From: a virus
Reading direction: 5' to 3' (one strand)
DNA length: 48,427 bases
IMG/VR virus record: IMGVR_UViG_3300046714_000246
Location: 1 to 48,427 of that record
The notes beneath the pieces were generated by a model. That model was not told the DNA's origin. It saw only the letters and a program-made list of their open reading frames with translations, and did not search any database. A program made the translations under genes and the position numbers. Below are positions 6,767-13,818 of the stretch, piece after piece. How positions within the stretch are numbered: position 1 is the stretch's first letter; every line of letters starts with the position of its first letter.

Positions 6767-7230
6767 GCGAGGACGAAGAGAAAGCCGCCTTCCTGCGCGA
6801 GGTATTGCCGCCGCGCCGCGACCCGGTGACGGGCATGTTCCCTCCGAACCCGAACGCGCGTCGCGGTGCGCTGCGAGGGCGCGGCTACTACAACTTCAAC
6901 GCGGTGGTGCGCGAATACGTCGAGGCCCACGGCGGCTTCTGTGAGGATGTGATCATCGACATCTTCCGCTCGATGTTCCTGCTCGCGCGCAATGGCGACG
7001 TGGCTGCGGCCCGTCTGCTGCTCGATCGCTTCTGCGGCAAGGACGCCGACGTGCTCGATGCCGTGATCAGCTCGCCCTCGACCCGCATGTCGGACGTCGA
7101 GCGCGCCGCGCGGCTGCAGTCGATCCTCACCTCGGCGACCGCTCGAGCCGAGGCCCACCGTCAACAGATCACTGGAGCGAAGGACGCGCAGGTGCGTCGC
7201 ATTACAGTCAACAACGGAACCAAGCCATGA
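6760..7230 (+). CDS. Hypothetical protein, possible small terminase or DNA-binding protein
   Basis: A 156-residue protein starting at ATG 6760 (GAGGA about 9 nt upstream; 7-nt overlap with the previous gene). The N-terminus holds a basic Gly-rich stretch (NPNARRGALRGRGYYNFN), then a helical domain with FRSMFLLARNGDVAAARLLL and DRFCGKDADV. The pattern 'arng-D-x-A-A-A-R-L-L-L-D-R-x-x-G-K' resembles phage small-terminase and DUF5681-type proteins, and no other small terminase candidate is seen in the window. The large terminase lies 4 kb downstream, so the assignment is tentative. Confidence 0.55.
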   Translation: MLSEDEEKAAFLREVLPPRRDPVTGMFPPNPNARRGALRGRGYYNFNAVVREYVEAHGGFCEDVIIDIFRSMFLLARNGDVAAARLLLDRFCGKDADVLDAVISSPSTRMSDVERAARLQSILTSATARAEAHRQQITGAKDAQVRRITVNNGTKP

Positions 7231-7376
7231 ACCTCACCGAAGAACAAGTGCAGATGCTCAAGCGTGTCCTCGACGCCGCGATCTTCCACCAACGCGCCAG
7301 CGAACGTCTCGACAAGGATCTGCGCGACGCGATCCGCAACCTCGAGAAGGCGGTCGAGGCCCACGAGAGCAGCTGA
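7227..7376 (+). CDS. 49-residue helical protein
   Basis: A short gene starting in an ATGA overlap with the previous stop. The product begins MNLTEEQVQMLKRVLDAAIF and continues as one amphipathic helix rich in Leu, Arg and Asp, ending VEAHESS. It probably forms a coiled coil. Its support is the perfect stop-start overlap and clean frame; function is unknown. Confidence 0.5.
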   Translation: MNLTEEQVQMLKRVLDAAIFHQRASERLDKDLRDAIRNLEKAVEAHESS

Positions 7377-7443
7377 TGCCTGACCCAGGCGGCCGACCGC
7401 TCGTCAACTGCAGCCTTGCCGATGAAACTGGGCTGCACGATGG

Positions 7444-7449
7444 TATTCT
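7444..7449 (+). promoter_or_regulatory. TATTCT hexamer 7 nt before ATG 7457
   Basis: TATTCT closely matches a -10 element and lies 7 nt upstream of an ATG with no Shine-Dalgarno. The position suggests a leaderless transcript and supports 7457 as the start of the fibre-like gene. No good -35 is found at 16-18 nt spacing; TTGCCG at 7416 is 22 nt away. Confidence 0.4.
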
Positions 7450-7456
7450 GACCGGC

Positions 7457-8053
7457 ATGGCTTCGACCGTGAAGTATGCGGAGTTCCTCGGCACGGTGCG
7501 GTTCCTGTTCACGACGAACTCGGCGGTCGGCGCCGCGGTGGCCCCGAGCACTGCGTTCGAAGCGGCCGACGTGCGCGTCTACAAGAACGGCGGCACCACC
7601 GAGTCGACTGCCGGCGTCACGATGACGAGTCCGTTCGACAGCGTCACCGGGCTGCACCAGATCACGATCGACCTGAGTGCCGACTCCAGCTTCTACGACT
7701 TGGGCAGCAACTTCGACGTCGTGCTGAAGCCAGACGACGAGACGGTCGACGGCCAGACCGTGGTTGCGATCGTCGGCAGCTTCCGCGTCGTGCTGCCGGG
7801 GAGCGCGCCCGGCGTGCCGGTGGCCGAAACGGTCAGCCTCAGCGCCGACGTGATCACGGCCGGCGTGATCGCTGATGGCGCGATCGACGGCGCGGCGATC
7901 GATCCCAGTGCAGCGCAGAAGATTGCGCAATACAACGTGCCCCCGTCCAGCATGCGCAATCTCGAGCGCAGCGTCGAGGGCGGCAGGCGGGCCGACACGC
8001 GCCGCTCCAGCGAGCGCAACACGGAACGTGACGGCGAAGGTTCAGCTCGCTAG
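7457..8053 (+). CDS. Virion fibre/spike-associated protein (putative)
   Basis: A 198-residue protein starting MASTVKYAEFLGTVRFLF. Residues ~10-115 form a beta-rich domain ending VDGQTVVAIVGSFRV. Its pattern 'A-D-V-R-V-Y-K-N-G ... S-P-F-D-S-V-T-G-L-H-Q ... F-D-V-V-L' is familiar from phage appendage proteins located beside spike-base genes. The segment AETVSLSADVITAGVIADGA looks like a linker of collagen-like or trimerising type. The last ~35 residues are strikingly Arg-rich (RNLERSVEGGRRADTRRSSE), unlike the rest. The frame is open to ATG 7376, touching the previous stop (TGATG); I prefer 7457 because of the TATTCT hexamer. Likely function: structural adaptor or fibre for receptor contact. 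The C-terminal composition may reflect a recent frame change. Confidence 0.55.
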   Translation: MASTVKYAEFLGTVRFLFTTNSAVGAAVAPSTAFEAADVRVYKNGGTTESTAGVTMTSPFDSVTGLHQITIDLSADSSFYDLGSNFDVVLKPDDETVDGQTVVAIVGSFRVVLPGSAPGVPVAETVSLSADVITAGVIADGAIDGAAIDPSAAQKIAQYNVPPSSMRNLERSVEGGRRADTRRSSERNTERDGEGSAR

Positions 8054-8056
8054 ACT
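8028..8056 (+). promoter_or_regulatory. Candidate promoter for the spike-base gene
   Basis: GTGACG (8028-8033), a 17-nt spacer and TAGACT (8051-8056) lie 6 nt before ATG 8063, which lacks a Shine-Dalgarno. It is one of the better leaderless-promoter candidates in the window because the spacer is canonical. Confidence 0.4.
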
Positions 8057-8062
8057 CGCGGC

Positions 8063-8323
8063 ATGGCTGTCCTTCCACTCCCAACGCGTGCGTCCCAGCA
8101 TCCCGAACTCTACGGCAACGCGGTCCAGGTCACGAAGAGCGACACGGTCGACATCCCGGTGTTGCCGCAAGCGTTGCAGGTCATCACCACCGGCAACATC
8201 GTGTGCGTTCTGCCCGATGACTCGCTGATCACCTACACCGCGATCCCGTGCGGTGCGGTCATCCCCTACCCAGTGAAGCGCGTGAACGCGGCCACCACCG
8301 GGGTAGTTGTTGCGCTCTACTGA
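8063..8323 (+). CDS. Spike base protein (RCAP_Rcc01079-like family)
   Basis: An 86-residue beta protein. It has the family pattern: an early block 'L-Y-G-N-A-V-Q-V-T-K-S-D-T-V-D-I-P', a central 'I-V-C-V-L-P-D-D-S-L-I-T-Y' strand, 'I-P-C-G-A-V-I-P-Y-P-V-K-R-V' and a C-terminal end 'T-T-G-V-V-V-A-L-Y'. In the Rhodobacter gene transfer agent this family forms the base of head spikes that bind host capsule. The length of about 90 residues matches the family. It lies between a fibre-like gene and a large unknown gene, so this cluster is probably the phage's surface-attachment module. Confidence 0.72.
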   Translation: MAVLPLPTRASQHPELYGNAVQVTKSDTVDIPVLPQALQVITTGNIVCVLPDDSLITYTAIPCGAVIPYPVKRVNAATTGVVVALY

Positions 8324-8339
8324 GCGAAGCCAGTAAGCT
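8310..8339 (+). promoter_or_regulatory. Candidate promoter for the HAD-like gene
   Basis: TTGCGC (8310-8315), an 18-nt spacer and TAAGCT (8334-8339) lie 8 nt before ATG 8348. No Shine-Dalgarno is present, as in the other leaderless candidates. The -35 is weak. Confidence 0.35.
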
Positions 8340-8347
8340 GACTGTCT

Positions 8348-8749
8348 ATGGCTGGCCTGATCATCGCGGTCGATTTCGACGGCACGCTCGTTGAGCACAA
8401 GTTCCCTGCGATCGGCGACGAGGTGCCGGGCGCGATCGTGACGCTGCGCGACTGCGTCTCGCTCGGGGCACGCATCATCCTGTGGACGATGCGCAGCGAC
8501 GGCATGTCAGGCGGCGACCTCCTCACGGCTGCGGTCGAGTGGCTGCGCGAGCGCGGCGTCGAGCCGTGGGGCGTCAACGTGAACCCCGAGCAGGACTGGA
8601 GCGGCTCGCCGAAGGCCTACGCGCAGGTCTACATCGACGACGCGGGTCTTGGCATCCCGCTGATCAAGTCTCCTACTGGCGGCCGGCCGATGGTCGACTG
8701 GCGCCGCATCCGACCGATCCTGATCGAACTCTGCGAACGAACCCGATGA
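8348..8749 (+). CDS. HAD-superfamily hydrolase-like protein
   Basis: A 133-residue protein with HAD motif I IIAVDFDGTLV (D9 nucleophile, D11 acid/base, T13), a motif II-like region LWTMRS and the acidic motif IV YIDDAG. The cap domain is minimal. HAD proteins of this size in phages hydrolyse phosphate from nucleotides, polynucleotide ends or small metabolites; the substrate cannot be read from the sequence. The final segment (GGRPMVDWRRIRPILIELC) is typical of this phage subfamily. It overlaps the next start by ATGA. It is the only enzyme-like gene in the attachment block. Confidence 0.78.
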   Translation: MAGLIIAVDFDGTLVEHKFPAIGDEVPGAIVTLRDCVSLGARIILWTMRSDGMSGGDLLTAAVEWLRERGVEPWGVNVNPEQDWSGSPKAYAQVYIDDAGLGIPLIKSPTGGRPMVDWRRIRPILIELCERTR

Positions 8750-9015
8750 ACGAACCTCCCGAGACCGTGACCGATCAAGTCGAACGTGAGCGCAACGCCC
8801 GCAAGGGCGGTATGAAGATTTGGGTGCCGGGCATGAAGCTGCCCGAGCGCGTGAAGGAGCTGGCCGCGGTGTTCTTCGTCGAGGCCTGGAAGTCGACGCT
8901 TGCGCGCGGTCTCGACGTGATCACGTTCCGCGACAACGCGGAGAAGAACTACCAGGACTGCGTCGCGATGGCGCGCGTGCTGGTCGAGATCGACAACACC
9001 GAGGTGCCACGATGA
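8746..9015 (+). CDS. Hypothetical protein
   Basis: An 89-residue protein starting in an ATGA overlap and ending in an ATGA overlap with the next gene. It begins MNEPPETVTDQVERERNARKG and contains IWVPGMKLPERVKELAAVFF, a mixed charged-hydrophobic helical domain. No motif is recognised. Coupling on both sides argues it is real and co-produced with the neighbouring large protein. Confidence 0.6.
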   Translation: MNEPPETVTDQVERERNARKGGMKIWVPGMKLPERVKELAAVFFVEAWKSTLARGLDVITFRDNAEKNYQDCVAMARVLVEIDNTEVPR

Positions 9016-10892
9016 GTGTCATCCTCGCCAACCGGTCTGAGTTCCCGTTCGCCGGTTTCGTGCGTGTCAACTGCGACCCCGTGCCGCCACACCAACGCGG
9101 CATCGTGAAGCACGACAGACAGGAGATCACCTACTTCGTCGGCCGGCAGACGGGCCGCAAGTCGCGCGGCGTCGACTTCAAGGTCGCGTTGCTGCCGGGG
9201 CAGGAGATCAAGCTCGATCTGTCCACTTCGGTGGAGACGACCCGCAAACCGCCGCGTCCGCCCGAGCACGTCAAGACGTGGTTCAGCGGCTCGCCAACGA
9301 TCAACGGGGCGCCATTCGCGGACCCGGTGATGACGACGGACGGGGCCGGCATCCGGTTGCTCTACCTCGCGCGCGTCGGCACGACCTTCCTGCTGAAGCT
9401 GTGGGTGCACTGGATCCCCGGTCAGTCCTGGTGCAGCGGTGAACTGTTGATCGTTTCATCGAGCAGCTTCTCGACGCTGATGACAGAGCCGCTACCTGCG
9501 CTGTTGCTCGCCTGGGGTGACGCGCAGGTGCTCGTCCCTGGTCTTGTCGCGCCCGGTCCGATCGTGGGCACGTATGTCAGCATCGGCGACGACATCGTTG
9601 CCGACGGCGCGGGTCGCCCGATGCCAGTGACGTTCGCGTGGCCGCAAGATCAGGCGGCTGACGGCGTGATCGACGAGGCGACGATCAACGCGGTGGCGAA
9701 CCTCGGTGTCACTGGCATCGGTGTTGACGAGCTGTGGCCAGGGCTCGGCAATCCCTACACGTCGCACGACATCGAGCCACAGAAGTGGCGCGATGCGCGC
9801 CTCGGTGAGTCGGTGCGTCGTCTCTTCACCTGGGAGCCTGCGTTACTCGGGCCGAACCGCAACAGTCGCGACAGCGGGGCGCAGGAGGATCAAGTCTTCA
9901 AGGGCGGCGAATGCTTCCTTGGCAGTGGCGTCGGCGCGGAGACGATCACCTATCTCGCTGACCTGAAGCGGTGGGCGCGGCCGTGTCACTTCTACGAGCA
10001 GAACGGGCGCGTCGTCGATGTCGACGATCACCCGAACCTCGCATACTGGGACAGTCGGCCTTACCTCTACGTGCCCGACTGGCTCGGCAAGGAACGTGGC
10101 CTCAGCTTGGAGGAGTCGCACGGTTGGCATGGTGCTGATGACGAGCACTTCCTGTTGAACCGCCAAGCCGCGGGCGCGCGGCTGATTGACAGCGACGTGT
10201 TGCAGGAAGAGCTGCGCCACCAAGCGATGATCTACCTCGGCATGTTCCGCGTCGACCCGGAGCGGCTGCCGTATCTCTCGATCCCGTTCGCCGCGCGCAC
10301 GACGTGCTGGGAAGGTCTGCTCGTCTACCACTGCTTCCACAACCTCGCCGATCGCGCGCTCGCAGATCGTGTTCTCGTTCGCGCCAAGGACAGGGTCAAC
10401 GAGGTCATCGTGCCGGCCTACCAGTCGATCCCCGGCGCCGTGTGGGACTGGAGGAGAGACGATCGCATCGGCCCCGGAATGCGCTGGATGCCGTGGCAAC
10501 AGGCTGCCGGATCGTTCGGTTTGGATCTCATGAGTCAGCTGGTCGACAGCCCTGATGGTCGCAAGGTCGCGTTCAAGGCCGCGCAGGCCGTGATGCGCGA
10601 CGCCGCGGTGAAGATCGGCGGCCAGTGGACCTTCCGCGACGTGATCGCAGCTGACGGCGCCGAGGTGCCGACCGGGGCCTACGATTGGTTCGGTTGTCCG
10701 CTCGCAGTCGCCACCGTGCTGCGCAACGACCGCCGCGATGAGAAGGCGCGCTCGGTGTGGGCGCAATACATGCAGCAGGCGACGAACGCGCAGGACTTTG
10801 CGTGGCTCTGCCCTGGCATGGGTGATGTGCTACAGTTGCCGCCGCGTAAGATCAGCACGAACGTCTGTCGTCTGCTCAAGGCCACCAAGTGA
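9012..10892 (+). CDS. Large unknown protein, probable virion attachment/depolymerase component
   Basis: A 626-residue protein starting MSVILANRSEFPFAGFVRVN in an ATGA overlap. The first ~200 residues are beta-rich (receptor or barrel-like: FPFAGFVRVNCDPVPPHQRG, VALLPGQEIKLDLS). The remaining ~400 residues are rich in aromatic residues and regularly spaced helices (YLADLKRWARPCHFYEQ, EELRHQAMIYLGMFRVD, PYLSIPFAARTTCWEGLL), the style of an alpha/alpha-toroid as in six-hairpin glycosidases and lyases. There is no signal peptide or membrane segment. Position beside the spike-base and fibre-like genes suggests a surface protein, possibly polysaccharide-degrading. I cannot name catalytic residues, so the enzymatic idea is low confidence. 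Confidence 0.6.
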   Translation: MSVILANRSEFPFAGFVRVNCDPVPPHQRGIVKHDRQEITYFVGRQTGRKSRGVDFKVALLPGQEIKLDLSTSVETTRKPPRPPEHVKTWFSGSPTINGAPFADPVMTTDGAGIRLLYLARVGTTFLLKLWVHWIPGQSWCSGELLIVSSSSFSTLMTEPLPALLLAWGDAQVLVPGLVAPGPIVGTYVSIGDDIVADGAGRPMPVTFAWPQDQAADGVIDEATINAVANLGVTGIGVDELWPGLGNPYTSHDIEPQKWRDARLGESVRRLFTWEPALLGPNRNSRDSGAQEDQVFKGGECFLGSGVGAETITYLADLKRWARPCHFYEQNGRVVDVDDHPNLAYWDSRPYLYVPDWLGKERGLSLEESHGWHGADDEHFLLNRQAAGARLIDSDVLQEELRHQAMIYLGMFRVDPERLPYLSIPFAARTTCWEGLLVYHCFHNLADRALADRVLVRAKDRVNEVIVPAYQSIPGAVWDWRRDDRIGPGMRWMPWQQAAGSFGLDLMSQLVDSPDGRKVAFKAAQAVMRDAAVKIGGQWTFRDVIAADGAEVPTGAYDWFGCPLAVATVLRNDRRDEKARSVWAQYMQQATNAQDFAWLCPGMGDVLQLPPRKISTNVCRLLKATK

Positions 10893-10897
10893 ACACT

Positions 10898-10974
10898 GTG
10901 GTTGTAGCTCAGCCCGGTAGAGCGTCGGAATGTGGCTCCGAAGGTCGCGAGTTCAACTCTCGTCAACCACCCCA
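10898..10974 (+). tRNA. tRNA-His (GTG anticodon)
   Basis: A full cloverleaf folds: acceptor GTGGTTG (10898-10904) with CAACCAC (10964-10970), D-arm GCTC...GAGC, anticodon stem TCGGA/TCCGA with loop ATGTGGC giving anticodon GTG at 10932-10934, variable loop, T-stem GCGAG/CTCGT with loop TTCAACT, discriminator C73 (10971) and encoded CCA (10972-10974). The base before the acceptor is T, so the G-1 typical of tRNA-His is not encoded although C73 is. It starts 5 nt after the stop of the large unknown gene and is probably processed from that transcript. Confidence 0.92.
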
Positions 10975-10980
10975 TCTCCC

Positions 10981-11391
10981 ATGAACCGTCGATCCTTCTT
11001 CCGCCGAATCGGCGGCGCCATGCTCGCCGCGGTGGCGCAGCATTACGCGCCGTCGGCGTTGGCGAAGAACCCCTCGCCGTCTCTCACTGGCACTAGCTAC
11101 CAGCAGACGCTGCAGGCGTTGCGGGAGCCGCTGCGCAGCGATCTGTTGCACGGCATCGAGAGGATGGACTACGGCGTGATGATCGTCTCGGACGGCGAGG
11201 GTCGCACGTGGCCGACCTATGTGACTCGATTCAAAGCTGGCCCGTTCGAAGCGTGGTCGCACGTTGACGTGACACTGGCTCAGTTGACCGGTGAGCCCTC
11301 GCGGTATCGCGCCGAGGAAGACAACATCATGCGCGAGCAGCTCATTCATCGTCTCACAGAGCGTCTCGAGCATGCCGAAGTTCGACCCTGA
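10981..11391 (+). CDS. Tat-signal protein with terminase-like segment
   Basis: A 136-residue protein. The N-terminus MNRRSFFRRIGGAMLAAVA followed by Gln-His-Tyr and ending APSALA-KN looks like a twin-arginine signal peptide: RRSFF consensus, a moderately hydrophobic core and an A-x-A cleavage site near residue 28. Right after it, GTSYQQTLQALREPLRSDLL closely matches GTGYMRTLQALPEPLRSQML in the large terminase encoded next door, and the two DNA segments are also similar. The remainder (about 55-136) is a soluble alpha/beta segment ending in a helix, not recognised. The ATG at 10981 is 6 nt after the tRNA; the 3' end overlaps terL by 20 nt. Function is unknown; an exported or decoy-like product is possible, but mis-called export signals also occur. 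Confidence 0.6.
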   Translation: MNRRSFFRRIGGAMLAAVAQHYAPSALAKNPSPSLTGTSYQQTLQALREPLRSDLLHGIERMDYGVMIVSDGEGRTWPTYVTRFKAGPFEAWSHVDVTLAQLTGEPSRYRAEEDNIMREQLIHRLTERLEHAEVRP

Positions 11392-12973
11392 GATTCTGAA
11401 GCACTTCACGATCGAGGAGCTGCTCGAAGCAAACTCCATCCTCGACGAAGACGCGCAACTCTGGCACCCGCTCGAGGGCCCGCAGACTGATGCGACTGAC
11501 TCGCATGCCGACATCACCGGCTTCGGGGGCGCAGGCGGCGGCGGCAAAAGCGACTGGATCCTCGGGCTCGCGTTGACGCGTCACCGACACTCGATCGTGT
11601 TCCGCGAGAACGGCACCGAGCTGGCCGGCCTGAACATCCGCCTGCGCGAGATCCTGCCGCCCGACAACTACAACGGCCGCGAACAGCGGTGGTCGTTCAC
11701 GCGTCCCGACGGCGTGCCGTGCGCGATCGAGCTGGGCTCGTTCCCTGACATCGGCGACGAGCAGAAGTATCGCGGCCGGCCTCACGATCTGCTCGCGTTC
11801 GACGAAGCGACGAACATGAGAGAGCAGCAGGTGCGCTTCTTGTTCGCGTGGGCGCGCACGGTGCAGCCCGAGCAGCGAGTGCGCATCGTGCTGACCTTCA
11901 ACCCGCCGTCGACAGTCGAGGGGCGATGGATCATCTCGTTCTTCGCTCCGTGGCTTGACGACCTGCACCCGAACCCGGCGTTGCCCGGCGAACTGCGGTG
12001 GTTCGCCACGATCGCCGGTATTGACATCGAGGTGCCAGACAACCGCGCCTTCGTGTTGTCGTCCGACAACGTGACACGGGTCTATGACTTCGACCCGGCG
12101 CAGCATCGGCTCGAGGACGTGATCAAGCCGCAGAGCCGCACCTTCATTCCGTCGCGCGTGACGGACAATCCGTTCCTCGCCGGCACCGGCTACATGCGCA
12201 CGCTGCAAGCACTGCCCGAGCCCTTGCGCTCGCAGATGCTGAAGGGCGACTTCAAGGCTGGCATGCGCGAGGACGCGTTCCAGGTGATCCCCACGGCCTG
12301 GGTCGATGCCGCGATGGCCCGCTGGAAGCCGCGTCCGAAGAAGCCGGTGATGGACAGTATGGGTGTTGACGTCGCGATGGGCGGCGCCGACGAGCACGTC
12401 ATCATGCGGCGGCACGCCAACTGGTTCGACGAGCCGATTGCGCACAAGGGATCCGAGATCCCTGACGGCGCGCAGAGCGGGTCGCAGGTCGTGGCCGCGT
12501 TGCGCGACAACGCGGTGATTCACGTCGACCTCCTCGGGCCCGGTGCGATGACCTACGGCTTCCTGATGCAGCTCCAGCTGCAAGCCATCGGCGTCAACTT
12601 CGGTGAGCTGGTGTCGGCAGCCACCGACCAGCATGGCCGGTTGCGCTTCACGAACCTGCGCTCCTACCTGTGGTGGAAGATGCGCGAAGCGCTCGATCCG
12701 TTGAACAACAACGCGATCGAGTTGCCGCCGCACAAGCGGCTGCGCGCGGATCTCTGCGCGCCGAAGTATTCGCTGCCGGGGCAAGCGATCAAGGTGCAGA
12801 GCAGAGACGACATCATCAAAGCGATCGGCCGCTCACCCGACTACGGCACTGCGGCGATCCTAGCCTTGATCGACACGCCAAAGGTCTCGTTGCTGCGCCA
12901 GATCGTCGGCGGGCACGAACGAATCGATCGCGGCTACGACCCCTACGCGATCCTCAACAGCCCGACCCCATAA
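11372..12973 (+). CDS. terL: Terminase large subunit
   Basis: A 533-residue packaging motor. The N-terminal ATPase domain has a glycine-rich Walker A GFGGAGGGGKS (K59, S60) and Walker B LLAFDEAT (D144, E145), then a coupling-type region FNPPSTVEGRW. The C-terminal RNase-H-like nuclease domain begins at GVDVAMGGADEH (D333), the first metal-binding acid, and continues with HVDLLGPG. The protein cuts and pumps concatemeric DNA into the prohead with the portal. The start at ATG 11372 (MPKFDPEILKHF) overlaps the previous gene by 20 nt; longer frames upstream are non-homologous in composition. It begins the packaging and head cluster. Confidence 0.95.
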   Translation: MPKFDPEILKHFTIEELLEANSILDEDAQLWHPLEGPQTDATDSHADITGFGGAGGGGKSDWILGLALTRHRHSIVFRENGTELAGLNIRLREILPPDNYNGREQRWSFTRPDGVPCAIELGSFPDIGDEQKYRGRPHDLLAFDEATNMREQQVRFLFAWARTVQPEQRVRIVLTFNPPSTVEGRWIISFFAPWLDDLHPNPALPGELRWFATIAGIDIEVPDNRAFVLSSDNVTRVYDFDPAQHRLEDVIKPQSRTFIPSRVTDNPFLAGTGYMRTLQALPEPLRSQMLKGDFKAGMREDAFQVIPTAWVDAAMARWKPRPKKPVMDSMGVDVAMGGADEHVIMRRHANWFDEPIAHKGSEIPDGAQSGSQVVAALRDNAVIHVDLLGPGAMTYGFLMQLQLQAIGVNFGELVSAATDQHGRLRFTNLRSYLWWKMREALDPLNNNAIELPPHKRLRADLCAPKYSLPGQAIKVQSRDDIIKAIGRSPDYGTAAILALIDTPKVSLLRQIVGGHERIDRGYDPYAILNSPTP

Positions 12974-13006
12974 GTCTCGAGGCGTCTGCTAGCGTTCTGC
13001 GGCGTG
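12964..13006 (+). promoter_or_regulatory. Repeated 43-nt promoter-like block before the GNAT gene
   Basis: GACCCCATAAGTC, an 11-nt variable spacer and GCTAGCGT plus 8 nt end exactly with the GTG start at 13004. The same 43-nt arrangement occurs at 16081-16123 with identical first 13 nt and identical GCTAGCGT. TAGCGT (12990-12995) is placed like a -10 element 8 nt from the start codon and the conserved 13-mer covers the -35 position. No Shine-Dalgarno is present, so a leaderless transcript is likely. The block overlaps the last codons of terL. Confidence 0.6.
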
Positions 13007-13483
13007 GCCAAGACGCTGAACGAGACTCACGCTGCTGCCGCGGAAGTGCGACACGTTCCGGTAGCGCAGTTGCTGACTCAGGGGCGCGAGTTGTTCAGGA
13101 TGCACTTCGACGAGGTGGGGAACTTCGGCGAGCCTCTGTTCATCAACGAGGGCATCTTCCTCGGTCTTGAGGAAGGCAACGTGCTGGTCACACTCGGCGC
13201 GTTCACGATGCAGCAACGGCTGATCGGCTACGCCACAGCGACGTGCACGCCGCAGCCGTTCGCCGACATCCTGGTCTGCAAGCCGCAAGCGATCTTCGTG
13301 CACCCCGGCTACCGCCGGTGCGGCAACGGAACGCGGCTGATGGCGTGCATGAAGCACGAGGCTGACGCGCGCGGCGCGCGAATGTTGTGGGGCGCGAAAC
13401 CGGGGAGCACTCTCGACCTCATCCTGCAGAAGGGTCGCTACGAAGTGCTCGAGACGATCTACACCGAACGGAGACCAGCATGA
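13004..13483 (+). CDS. GNAT-family N-acetyltransferase
   Basis: A 159-residue protein starting at GTG 13004 (MAKTLNETHAAAAEVR). The GNAT fold is shown by the beta4-beta5 region (LIGYATATCTPQPF) and motif A AIFVHPGYRRCGNGTRLM, whose R-R-x-G-N-G-T binds acetyl-CoA pyrophosphate. It transfers acetyl groups to an amine; the target is unknown. GNAT genes between terminase and portal genes are known in BPP-1- and T7-like podoviruses and may modify host or virion proteins. It has its own promoter-like block and ends in an ATGA overlap with the next gene. Confidence 0.82.
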   Translation: MAKTLNETHAAAAEVRHVPVAQLLTQGRELFRMHFDEVGNFGEPLFINEGIFLGLEEGNVLVTLGAFTMQQRLIGYATATCTPQPFADILVCKPQAIFVHPGYRRCGNGTRLMACMKHEADARGARMLWGAKPGSTLDLILQKGRYEVLETIYTERRPA

Positions 13484-13815
13484 TTCTTTCGATGCTCGCG
13501 ATAGGCGAAGGCCTGGGCACGGCGCTCTACATCGGAGGCACGTTGCTGGCGGCGGCGTCTGGCACCTACAGTGCCATCAACTCGACGGGTCAAGCTCGCA
13601 AGGGCCGCCAGATGCAACGCAGCGCGCAGCAGACTGCGATGAACGCAGCGTTGAAGAACGAGCAGAACACCGAGAACGATCTGATCAAGGCGAAGCAGAA
13701 GCAGAACCTCGACATCGCTTCGCTGCTCGCCGCGCAGCAGACCGGTGGCGGTCGTTCGGGCACGATGTTGACAGGGTCCGCCGGGGTGGCCAGCAATTCC
13801 CTACTCGGTGGATGA
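13480..13815 (+). CDS. Small internal/structural protein with N-terminal hydrophobic helix
   Basis: A 111-residue protein starting in an ATGA overlap (MILSMLAIGEGLGTALYIGG). Residues ~1-30 form a hydrophobic segment, followed by a Gln/Lys/Asn-rich helix (RSAQQTAMNAALKNEQNTEN) and a Gly/Ser-rich end with GTMLTGSAGV. This layout (membrane or core helix, coiled helix, T-L/M-L-T-G-x-x-G-V end) recurs in podovirus proteins encoded just before the portal. A minor virion or ejection role is likely but unproven. Confidence 0.6.
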   Translation: MILSMLAIGEGLGTALYIGGTLLAAASGTYSAINSTGQARKGRQMQRSAQQTAMNAALKNEQNTENDLIKAKQKQNLDIASLLAAQQTGGGRSGTMLTGSAGVASNSLLGG

Positions 13816-13818
13816 CGC

